DNA of 64,000 nucleotides from contig JASJZH010000003.1 of NCBI GenBank assembly GCA_037178975.1, positions 6,572,001 through 6,636,000 on the forward strand, in the 5' to 3' direction. Below are positions 11,287 through 21,000 of the stretch, in pieces. Source of the DNA: Oscheius tipulae (taxonomy: Eukaryota > Nematoda > Chromadorea > Rhabditida > Rhabditidae). Within the stretch, counting starts at the first letter, position 1, and the number at the start of each line of letters is the position of its first letter. The notes below the pieces were generated by a model that saw only the letters and a list, made by a program, of their open reading frames with translations, had not been told where the DNA came from and searched no databases. Made by a program: the position numbers and the translations under genes.

Positions 11287-11851
11287 GAGTGATGGACGGT
11301 TCGGTCCTGTTATCAGTCCTTAAGGGGATTAGAGAGGAGACCTTCTGGATCCAACACAAAAACTTCCTCCTCACATTGATTTATAAGAATCAGAAGATTG
11401 ACAGATTGCGTCACGTTCCGGGGGCAGTTTGATTGACCTAGGGCTATTTCAGATTAGAAAACAACATTTATTTGAGAATCTTCGACTGGACTTTGTCGTC
11501 TAGAAGGAGAAGGGACAGGTTGAAAAAGGATTGGATGGAGATGAGCAGAGGGAAGGGAGTGTCGGGCTCGAAGAGACCGGGAGGAGTCTGGAAGCCGTCT
11601 CACTCTCACAGACAACTGTCCACTTGTCCGTCTATCTGCCCTCGACCTACCCCATGCCCGCTTTCCACTGTTCACCTGTTCAGTCTGTATGTCTCCTCTG
11701 CACATTAAATCAATTGTTCTATTCAGAAAATAGTCATTTGGAAACTTTAAAAAAAAACGGAACTTTTGAATAAATGTCACCTAATTGTTCCGAAGCAAAG
11801 TATAAAACGCGAGGAATCGCCAGAGGAAACCATAACATCAATCGGATCGCC
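11287..11851. promoter_or_regulatory. Intergenic / MSP upstream region
   Basis: No supported gene. Open frames on both strands at 11454-11780 overlap each other and have low-complexity Ser/Arg-rich translations, so I treat them as noise. The last ~80 bp lead into the MSP start and include AAAGTATAAAACGCG, a TATA-like stretch about 45 bp before the ATG. This fits a compact sperm-gene promoter but is not proven. Confidence 0.35.
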
Positions 11852-12232
11852 ATGGCCACGGTTCCTCCCGGAGACATCGCTACCCAGCCCGCCTCAAAGA
11901 TCGTCTTCAACGCTCCCTACGACGACAAGCACACCTACCACATCAAGATCGTCAACTCCTCTGCTCGTCGCATCGGCTGGGCCATCAAGACCACGAACAT
12001 GAAGCGTCTCGGAGTGGATCCTGCCTGTGGCTGTCTGGACCCCAAGGAAGCTACCCTGATGGCTGTGAGCTGCGACGCCTTCGCCTTCGGACACGAGGAC
12101 ACCAACAACGACCGCATCACCATCGAGTGGACCAACACTCCGGACGGCGCCGCCAAGCAGTTCCGTCGCGAGTGGTTCCAGGGAGATGGCATGGTTCGTC
12201 GCAAGAACCTCCCCATCGAGTACAACCCCTAG
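11852..12232 (+). CDS. msp: Major sperm protein (MSP)
   Basis: Single-exon gene for the 126-residue cytoskeletal protein that polymerises to drive crawling of amoeboid nematode sperm and is also released as an oocyte-maturation signal. The sequence starts [13 protein letters not shown] and contains [56 protein letters not shown] and ends [10 protein letters not shown], nearly identical to the family across its length. The frame is open for 26 codons upstream, but MATVPPGD is the conserved start. Differences such as [15 protein letters not shown] are conservative. The stop is followed within 10 nt by AATAAA (about 12239). Its 3' part and downstream flank recur as broken pieces at 36100-36287 and 47755-47922. 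MSP genes are normally multicopy and transcribed only in the male germline. Confidence 0.97.
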   Translation: MATVPPGDIATQPASKIVFNAPYDDKHTYHIKIVNSSARRIGWAIKTTNMKRLGVDPACGCLDPKEATLMAVSCDAFAFGHEDTNNDRITIEWTNTPDGAAKQFRREWFQGDGMVRRKNLPIEYNP

Positions 12233-12534
12233 ACAGCCAATAAATGTTAGGGAGCAGTTCTTTCTCTTTCTTGTCACACAGAGATATTGATACTAGGTAG
12301 TTCTCTTCGTTATGACCCTTTGAGGGTGTCTCTGTAGTCCACATTGTTCTCTTTCTCTTGGTCTTGCAACTGGACAGTAAGTAGTGTCTTTTACCAGCTG
12401 ACTGTTCCAAGTTTCTAAGGATCCACAGAACTACGGCTCCAGTAGCTGATACTCAGGCTTAGGCTCCCTGTATCAATCTCCCTTTCTATCACGTTTTAAT
12501 TAGCAATTTTACCCGAGCCCAATCTCTTGTACTA

Positions 12535-12734
12535 CAGTGCGCGTCAAAAATATAGGGACACCCCCTAAAATCGCGATAGCGGGCGCGCTTCACACTTTTA
12601 GGCTTTGGGAGTACTTCCATCGTTTTTCTCGTGTTCTAAAACCCTTAAAGCCATCCTTTCGGAAGGAATGGCTCAAAAATGCGAATGTGATACCGTGGTC
12701 AGTGGAAAACGCCCGCGTCATAAATATAGGGACA
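12535..12734 (+). repeat. Tc1-like left terminal inverted repeat (200 bp)
   Basis: Pairs with 13919-14118 over the full 200 bp with only scattered differences. The outer end reads CAGTGCGCGTC; the inner end reads TAAATATAGGGACA. The internal end repeats the AATATAGGGACA word of the outer end, giving two similar sites per arm that could both bind transposase. Confidence 0.9.
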
Positions 12735-12845
12735 TCTTCAAATATTCTAGATTTCCTTCGAAATTGCTTGTGTTTTCCGTTCTTTCTTCACATTTTTATC
12801 GTATTCCCTTATAGTTGAAGACGACTGATTAACAATATTCTATAA

Positions 12846-13860
12846 ATGCCTCAAGCCAAACGACTTTCGGAGATTGAACAAGGCCAAGTAAGTGCTCTAC
12901 GTGATGCTGGTCACAGTCTTCGTCAAATTGCCAAACAATTGAAGAGATCTGTGAACTGTATTAGCCAGTTTTTCAAGAACGGACGCCGCTGCGACAAATT
13001 CAGTACAGGACGACCGCGTGTGCTGACTCCGAGAGACGAAAACCACATTCGTCGCTTGGTTTCCAACACCACGATCTCGGCAAATCAGGTTTTCGACGAC
13101 TGCATCGAAGTCGACAATTCTCCGAGCCATCCACAGAAATGACAACATCGTTCGACAGCAAATGAAGAACGCCCCGATGCAAAAACCCCAGCACAAGCAG
13201 GCCAGAGTTGCCTTCGCCCGTGCTAACATGAATCTCGATTGGGACAAGGTTAGTATTTTTGTTTCCGCTGGTTTTTTTTTGCTCTAGGTCATATTTTCCG
13301 ATGAGAAGAAGTTCAACTATGATGGCCCAGACGGTTTCACTCATTACTGGCGTGATCTGCGCAAAGAGCCAAAGTATTTCTCTCGACGAAACTTTGGAGG
13401 TGGATCATGCATGGTTTGGGCGGGATTCTGCAGTCTCGGACCGCTGAATATTGCCTTCATCACCTGTCGAATGAATGCGAAGGATTATCAGGACGTTTTG
13501 GAGAATCATTTGATCTCTTTTCTCCAAGCGAACCCGGGTCGTGGACTGATTTATCAGCAAGACAACGCCAGCATTCATGCATGCAGCAGTACTCGCGCCT
13601 GGTTCAAGTCCAATAATATTACCGTTCTGAACTGGCCATCCTGCAGCCCTGACCTCAATCCAATGGAAAACTTGTGGGGGATCCTCGTGCGCAAGATCTA
13701 CAAGAATGGCCGCCAATTCCAAGCCCCTGACCAGCTGAAAAAGGCTATCCTCAAAGCCTGGGATGAGATCACTCCTACAGTGATCCAGAACTTGATAAGC
13801 AGTATGCCCAATCGTCTTATGGATGTCATTGCCAGTCACGGAGGTCCTACTCGTTATTGA
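12846..13860 (+). pseudogene. Tc1-like transposase, one frameshift
   Basis: The N-terminal part (from MPQAKRLSEIEQGQ) has the paired helix-turn-helix region (GHSLRQIAKQLKR and RPRVLTPRDENHIRRLV). Near 13105 the frame breaks: upstream SANQVFDDC runs into a stop at 13139, while STILRAIHRND continues one frame over. A 43-nt GT-AG intron (about 13249-13288) follows NLDWDK. The catalytic core is intact: VIFSDEKKFNYD (first D), IYQQDNASIHA (second D) and NPMENLWGIL (E), with 34 residues between the second D and the E. The C-terminus ends HGGPTRY. Apart from the shift near 13105 the gene looks undamaged, so inactivation may be recent; a sequencing error is possible. Confidence 0.88.
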
Positions 13861-13918
13861 GCATAGTTAACTACATGTTGTTTGTGAAATTTCACAATAA
13901 ATTGTTGATTTTCTAAGG

Positions 13919-14118
13919 TGTCCCTATATTTATGACGCGGGCGTTTTCCAAGGACCACGGTATCACATTCGCATTTTTAAGCCATTCCTTCCGAAAAAAT
14001 GGCTTTAAGGGTTTTACTACACGAGAAAAACGATGAAAGTACTCCCGAAGTCTAAAAGTGTGAAGCGCGCCCGCTATCGCGGTTTTAGGGGGTGTCCTTA
14101 TATTTTTGACGCGCACTG
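13919..14118 (-). repeat. Tc1-like right terminal inverted repeat (200 bp)
   Basis: Reverse complement of the left arm. Ends GACGCGCACTG followed by TA at 14119. Small differences from the left arm (for example AAAAAATGG against GAAGGAATGG) show limited divergence. Confidence 0.9.
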
Positions 14119-14175
14119 TATACCATTGTTTCTCGACGAGAGAACCTACTCATTGTTCCCTTCTACCAAGGTAGC

Positions 14176-15300
14176 TTACCATTCAACTTTTGATCGCAGT
14201 AATGATTCTTGGCTCCTTGTCTAAAAGCCTACATGATAGCCTACTGCCTTCCTATTTCTGTAGACTATCAGTTCTCCCTACCTCTTTCGCTGTCACAGCG
14301 TATCCAAAGGTCAGGAAGAAGGGCAGTGTCTGGGCAAAGGACATAACTGTCTCCCTTCTCAGTGATTCTCTGAACGACTGACTCCTTTTGACACCCCTAC
14401 TCACCTGATGCAAAGACTTTTAACGATGTTCATCCCAAAGACTACCAGACTGTAGGATATAACCAGCCCGTAGCCAATAACCAATTCCAGGAAAACGAAC
14501 TGAGCGTCTGGAGCCACAATATGGAGGAGCTCGAAGGTGTCAAACTGGGCGTCCAGTTGGATCAGAGCAGGCCAAGCCAGACAGAGAGATAGGATCCAAA
14601 TGAGCATGCTAGAGAAGCAAGAAGGACCTGATTCGAGTAGCTTGACAGCGGAAGGGGAATAGATGGTGAGTAGACGTTCGATTGGTACCAAAAGGAATGA
14701 GACGAGTTGGGCGAAGAGGAAGAAATAGATCTGAAGAGAACTGAGGCTATAAAAGCAAACTTGCCTGTCCATAGCAGAACGTAGGCAGATAGGAATGCTG
14801 ACTGTTCCAGAAGAAGTCTCTAGCGAAGGAAAACTGTCGGAGGGACGTGGTTAGGAAATAGATTATGGTACTGGAGACGTCGACAATACTCTGGAAGAGA
14901 ATTAAAGGTATCATAAATTCACAATTACATGTTGGACAGTTCTTGGGCTTTGGACACATTCTACTATATAAGGCTTGTTCTGTTGATAACGACTGTATCC
15001 GACCGGATTGCTTTAGGCTTACCCCTACTTATTAACATGTGCTACCCATCATCTAGTGGTTGCTAAGGGATAACCAAATGAACAGACTGGTCCACAGCGC
15101 TCATACCTTCGACTGAACGTAAAGCACTTTACAAGATCCCTGACAGACTAATATATAATTACCCTCGAAAGAAGCAGCGAGTAGTAGGTCGACTTGAACG
15201 TTGTGGTTCCTTCAATCAGCAATAGATTTATTATGTACAAATATGGTGGTAGGGCAAAGCCACAGCTGGTGATATAGAGCCAGTTGGCCACGGAAGCCAT
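14176..15300 (-). CDS. Serpentine chemoreceptor-like protein
   Basis: Five exons in frame. The ATG at 15300 (MASVANWLYITSCGF) follows a CCAACAG acceptor only about 40 nt after the stop of the upstream gene. Hydrophobic segments: YLYIINLLLIEG (TM1), SIVDVSSTIIYFLTTS (TM2), IYFFLFAQLVSFLLVPIERL (TM3), LIWILSLCLAWPALIQL (TM4), FLELVIGYGLVISYSLVVFG (TM5) and AQTLPFFLTFGYAV (TM6/7). A Tyr/Phe-rich first loop and the ER at the end of TM3 recall nematode serpentine receptors, perhaps the Srg group; these sense environmental chemicals in sensory cilia. The intron near 14765 appears to use a GC donor (CAG|GCAAGT). The last exon (about 14220-14176) is short and only six clear spans are seen, so a 3' exon may be missed or lost next to the Tc1 insertion. 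Confidence 0.65.
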
Positions 15301-15339
15301 AGATAGAACTGTTGGAATGAAAACACAATCAACAAACAA

Positions 15340-17052
15340 CTACACTTGAACTGAGTCCTCGACAGACGCCCCATTGACGACGGCCTGTATCATTAGACGT
15401 TCCATCGTTCGAGGGGAATGGGCGCGAGGTGGTTTCGGAGGAGGGACAAGCATCGACAGGTTTTCTTTCTGATCCTCCTCTGGTTCCTCCTTGGTCTTTG
15501 TCTCACTCTCCGACCTTTTGATTGGGTTCCTATCATTGAAGAGGCCTCGACGACGGTAGCTGGTCACTCTGTCTATTGGATTCGGTTTGGCTATGATCTG
15601 AAAGTCTATGACTCTCTCTATCTGACAGTCTCGTACCGGCAGTTCAAAAGAGACAACACTTCCATTGCTCTGTCTCTTGGCGAATCTCTTCTCAAACTCA
15701 GCCTTGTAGTCAAAGTCGGCCATCTCCAGAGCTGGCTCTTCAGATTTGTGATGAACTGGGTGCAGCTTTTTGATGACACTCATCAACTCGGGAAGATGGG
15801 CGAAGGAGCCTCGTCTGTGCGGGGAACTGTCTCTACTCTTGTGATTGTTGTTGTGAGGTAGTTCCAGATGAATGTGCTCGTCTTCATGGGCTGAGACTGT
15901 CACGTGAAGAGAGACTCTTTTGCCTTCCAACTCGTGAGAGGATCCGGAAACCCACATGTCCAATTGGGGCTGAAAGAGTGCTGTCAGGATTGGGAGTGGA
16001 TCTACCTCGTGTTCCTCCTCAACAGGACTCGGTTTCTGCTTATTCCGTCTCTGTCTCTGCTGCTCCTTCATGATTTTGTCAAAGAACTCGTCTAACTCTT
16101 CCTTTGTAGCCAGTCGAGACTGTCGATGTTCCAGAAGAGGACCAGCTGGAACAGCTATCGATGACCGTCTTGTTGGTGCTGGACGTCTTTCACTGGAAAC
16201 AGATCCTCTACGGACCTCCTTCCTCAGTCGAAACACCAATTGTACCTAGGAATATTAACATGATGTTATTTACCAATCCAACCTGATCAAAGTAGTCGTA
16301 CATTTTATCGTCATCAGTTTGCGTTTTCTTATTCTTGTGGGTCTGTTGAAACTGCATGTCCGAGACGGCAGTGTCGTATATTTTCTGGATGAATTCCTAA
16401 CAAAGATTTTGCCATTTGGATTGGATTGGACTTACCTCTTCAGCTACATCTTTGTACAGAGAGTACAGGGTAGAAATTTGCAACAGAATGGACAGTTTTT
16501 CGGAACAGGGAGTGGACCAGATCTGTAAGGAAACGAATAAGCTTGAAAGAGTAATGTACGAAAAATGTATTCTTGGATCCCAAAAACCGATCCAATGTTT
16601 AATCACGTATTCAACTTACGTGCTCAGCTCTCCTCAAAATAACCTCGACAATCTGCACGATTTTACTCCAATATTCTTGTCTGATAGTATCTCTGAATCA
16701 TTTTCGTTTAGACTGCTCGGAAAAAAAAACAAACCTTTCCTCATAAAGCAGTTCCTGTACATTGTAATGGGCGTGACTGTAGACCTCTCTAACCAGGGCC
16801 GTAAAATTCTTCAGAAATCTCCCAGACTTTTTCGAAATATGTGTAGTACGAATGGCTTCCATCGCATCGGTACAGACTAGAAATCGGTACTGTTCCTCTA
16901 TCAATTATGATACTTTTATGATTGGAAGCCGTCTCCCAGTAGGTATCAGCCAAGGCGATGTGGAAACCCCGATAAAGCTCTGCCATTTCGTCTTCCGTCA
17001 GGTGAAAACGACCGTGACCGTCGGCACGTGCTCTTCGGCCGAATAGTTGCAT
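15340..17052 (-). CDS. Novel protein with helical N-half and disordered C-half
   Basis: I do not recognise it. Exons from ATG at 17052 (MQLFGRRARADGHG) give LTEDEMAELYRGFHIALADTY, a 37-nt intron (about 16914-16878), then TDAMEAIRTTHISKK, ALVREVYSHAHYNVQELLYE, EYWSKIVQIVEVILRRAEH, SEKLSILLQISTLYSLYKD, EFIQKIYDTAVSDMQ and a 300-residue last exon. The N-terminal half is alpha-helical and soluble. The last exon is basic and disordered, with RRGSVSS, HHKS, SPHRRGS and PPPKPPRAHSPR (a possible SH3 ligand and several basophilic kinase sites). Total about 530 residues. The stop (about 15340) lies about 40 nt before the chemoreceptor ATG on the same strand, so the two may be co-transcribed. Function unknown. 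Confidence 0.65.
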
Positions 17053-18078
17053 TTTAGATAGTTAAGTGACCTGAACTGGAAGATAGTGGAAGGGGTGGGT
17101 GAGCGGAAAGAGTCAGGCGAAGTACTGATCAAGAAGCTACGGAAAGATAAAAGAGAATAAGAATGGGACAAGTAAACTTCCAGAGACTATACGGAAAGAG
17201 TCATTAGGAAAAAACTGGAGAAGTAGGATTGCTGTATGGGGAAGTTCTGATTTTTATATAATTACTGTCCGAGATCTGATTGTTATGAATTTCGGAGAAG
17301 GAATGAATTTGTCTAGAGAGGAAGGATGTCAAACGACTATTGGCAAGTTTCAGAAAGTTAGGTTTGGAGAAATAAAGAATATCACCGAATAGCCAATCAC
17401 AAGACCCACCAGTAGTTCCGGCAAAGCTTTGAAAAATAAGAGTGGGTGGACAAGAGACTCGTGAATCACTGTGATAGTGAATAGAGAGTCACCTCCCACT
17501 GATTTGCAGACAAACAAAGATTTATAATTGGATCAGAAAACAGACCCGTTAAAAGCGAAATCAGTACAAGTGTCTGGACAAATAGTCGAGTGGATCGTTA
17601 AAACCCAAAACGGTTATCTGAGGGAGGGTGGTATGGCAAATAGGTTCCGGGTAGATTCTTTTCCGGGATTTTTGTCCAAATTGAATACAAGAAGACTTTT
17701 AGGCAAAAACCCGTGTTTAGAGCGAGGAGAATCGATTAAAAGGAACAGTCAGCAATGAAGGTGCAGGAAGCAGCGGCTACAGGCGTGACGAAAGCCCTCT
17801 CTCCGCTTATCTGCCAACCATAAATGGCTGGCAAAGAACCATACGAAAATAAGGCTGTACATCCTTGAAGAGACGAGGAAATTGAAAATTTTGAAGAAGG
17901 AAGACCCCCACGGCTAGATAGATCCCAGACTACCCGGAGTAGAACGCTAGGAACAACATAGAGATTTCTAGAAACAATTTATGACAAAAAAAGCTAGTTT
18001 TGGCTGCATACAAGAATTTATTTAATAGAAAAGTATACCCGGAAAATAAGAACACGTACTAATGGGGATTGGGTCTTT
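17053..18078. other. Intergenic, no gene recognised
   Basis: About 1 kb, purine-rich on the plus strand around 17090-17380. The frame at 17528-17758 has no splice or family support. Nothing repetitive seen. Confidence 0.5.
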
Positions 18079-21000
18079 TTAGCGGCTGAACGAGGGGTAG
18101 GACTCGACGGATTCCTGCTCGTCGTCGTGGGTGAAGTTGGTACGGAAGGTGCGCGGACTCTCGTCGCTCAGAAGTTCGTCAACTGAAGAGTTATGAAATC
18201 AGCAAGGAGAGCAGAACAAACCTCGATTGAGAGAAGTGGTGCTGCCGTAGCGGTTGCGGCTAGTCAATCCGATCATGCTGACACGACGTTCAGTCTGGAG
18301 GCGGGTCTGAAAGATGACAAAGTTTTGAATAATAAAAAAAAGTGAACCTTGAGACTTTGGAGCTCGCGCTGGAGGTTTTCGACAGTTTCTTGGGCCTCTT
18401 GCAGTTGCCGTCGGCTTTCACGAGCCTTCTGCATCTCCTTGGTCAGGTTGGCGTCACTGTCTTCCAGCTGCTCCTTGACCTGGCGATACATCTTGCCCAT
18501 TCGCTCGGTCTAAAAAAACCTTGTTTGATGCAAAACCGGAAGAATGGAACTCACACTTGCCGTCTCATTCAGAATATTCTCTTTCAGAGTCTGGGCTTCA
18601 TGGAAGATTTGCTGGTAACGATCTTCCGATCTCGACAGCTTGTTTTTCACCCGAATCTGTTCCGCCTTCAGACTCTCGATCTCTGCCAGCTGAGAGCGGT
18701 TCTCGGCCTCGACAGACTTCTTCGTGTTCTGGATCGAGATCTTGGCCCGGCGCTCATCGTCCAGCAGCTCTTCCAGCTCGCGAATCTGAACGGATTCCAA
18801 TATGTTCACACAAAAGACTAACCTTTTGCTTGAGCGGACGCGTTTTGTCCTCATCGTCGGCCTCGCGACGCTGACGTTCCCATTCCTGTCTGGCATGGCT
18901 GAATTGTACCTCTAGACGAGATTTGGCCGCCTCCAGTCCCTCCACAGCATCCTCGAGCTCCTCATTATCTTTGCGAAGCTGCTCTACTTCTTCCTCTAAC
19001 CGACGCTTGGCACTTTCCAGCTCGTAACTCTTGCCGACGTCCACTTTATCCGAGGCCCAAAAACAAGTTTATCTGTAAAATTGCAAGTCTTACCAGGCTA
19101 TCCACTTCCAGGCGCAGATTCCGCTTATCCTTCTCGAGAGCGGTGATGGTATCTTGGAGTGTTTGTACCTCCTTCTGCGAATTGAGCAGCTTCGTCTCCA
19201 GCTCGCGCATCTGAAATGACTTATCATTAGCGAACAGGCGTCTTCTATCACCTGTTGCTGGGCGTCGTAGAGACTCTGCTGCACCTGAGCCGTGCAGTTC
19301 TTCTCAGCCTCGATCTGCTGGTCGTAGCGACGTTGCTTGCGCTCAGCATCCTTGGTAGACTCCTTTGACTCGGCCAGCTCGCGCTGAAGGTCGTCGTACT
19401 GTAATCTCTTGATTTGTTCACGGTCAATAAAAATCAGTACCTCTTGTTGAACCTTCTGTTTGGCCTTTTCCGCCTTGATTTTGGCACTTTCCATGAGCTC
19501 GACGTGGTCTTTCAGTTCAGTCATATCGCGGTCATGCTTCTTCCGAAGCTCCTCCGCCTTTTCCGTCATCTCCTGGGCAAGATTCGCTTTCACTTCGATA
19601 ACCTGTAGCTTCAAGGCCTGATTTTCCTGGAAACAAAAAATATTTTAGGAACAGAACAGTTACAAACCTTGCTCAAGGTCCTGCACACTTTATCCAGCTC
19701 GTCTTTCTTCTCCTCGAGCAGGTTCAAACGTTCCTGGGCAGCCTGATACTTGGTCTCCAGCAGCTGTTTGTCCTTGATGAGACGCTGACTGGACTCGTCC
19801 GCGCCGAGCTTGATTTCTTCCAGATCCTTCAACTGCTTCTCAATCTCGCGCTTCTCCAAGAACATCTTCTGACGGCTGTTCTCCTCGTTACAGAGCTTCT
19901 CTTCCAGATGACGAATCGTTTGCTGGAAATCGAAAGTCTCAAGAAAGTAAGTAAACTTACTCCGAGCTTGTTTTTCTCATGTTCGGCCGAATGGCGAGCA
20001 TCTTCCTCGTGCGTGAGCTGTCTCTCGAGCTCCTCGATTCTCGACTCGATGTTCTTCTTCAGAGCTGTGACGCGTGACATCTCCTCGGCGATTTCGAAAC
20101 GATCCATTTGCTCGTTTGTGAGACGATGTTGCAGCGCGTCACGCTCATCTTCGAGCTAAAAAAGATTTACGATAGTTAAAATAAAAACTAACAGCAGCCA
20201 CGCGCTGTTGAGCTTCGTTGTAGATGGCTTCGCTCCTCTGGAGACGTTCTTCGGCCGTCTTAAGCTCCGCTTCCATTTCCTCGAGTTTCTCGTGCTTGAT
20301 GTCGGCCGTGACGATAGGAAGAACCTGAATATGGGCATGTGTCATAAAGTACAAAAATATAAAACTACCTTTGTGTAGAGACGCCACCACTGCCAGTCCC
20401 GGAGCTTGGCCCATGAGCGACAGTTGCGCTGAATGATCTGGGCCGCGTTGCCCTGCTCCCGGAGACGAGCAAATCGTTTTCGGGCTAGCGAGCCGCGAGC
20501 GACAGCCTGGAAGGCTTCGATGATGGTCGCGAGCTTCTGTTCCCGCTGCGTTTCGAGTGTAGCCACGACTCCAGTTCGGAAGAAGATCTTGGACTGGCCG
20601 ACACGGTACAGTTTCGGTGTAACCTCGAGAGCCTGGACGAGTTTCGTGGCAGCCTCACGTCCATCCATGTACTTGTTGGCCACGGCGTCCGGGCATAGAA
20701 GTCCATAGCGTTGACGGAACTCCTGGAAGGTGAGACGGTTGGGGAAGCCCTGACGACAGATTCGTATTCCTTCCAGCACGCCGTTGCATCGCAGTTGATC
20801 CAGGACGAGCTGAGAATTGATATGTCCGGCCTTCTTCTCGTGGTTCGGAATGATACAGCGCACGAAATGCGGGTTCGTGTTGTTGAGTGTATTCATGAGA
20901 GACGAGAGCTGTTCCTTGTAGAGTTGGGACACAGTCCTGAAGAGGCCCTTTTTAGGACGACCGAACGAGACATCTGCAGCATCGGCACTGCTCATCTTAC

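Larger units (their letters stand above)
12535..14118 (+). mobile_element. Tc1-like DNA transposon, full length
   Basis: A 1584-bp element flanked by TA on both sides, with terminal inverted repeats beginning CAGTGCGCGTCAAAAATATA. It carries a single transposase gene in plus orientation, with the DD34E triad of Tc1-like transposases. Both ends and the TA duplication are intact, so it could still be moved in trans, but the transposase has a frameshift. It lies between the MSP gene and the 3' end of the chemoreceptor gene. Confidence 0.95.

Noticed and set aside
11454..11780. Overlapping frames of 80-108 codons upstream of MSP
   Set aside because: Three frames on two strands overlap here with Ser/Arg/Pro-rich translations, which indicates compositional bias, not genes.
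11774..11851. Longer MSP with 26 extra N-terminal residues
   Set aside because: The family begins at MA-x-VPPGD, and the upstream codons show no conservation-like features.
15418..15861. Open frame of 147 codons, plus strand
   Set aside because: Exact antisense of the last exon of the minus-strand gene at 15340-17052. It lacks an independent splice or family signal, and its Leu/Val-rich sequence mirrors the sense codons.
16780..16920. Apparent frameshift in the gene at 15340-17052
   Set aside because: A 37-nt GT-AG intron (about 16914-16878) restores the frame, and the downstream exon then continues smoothly.
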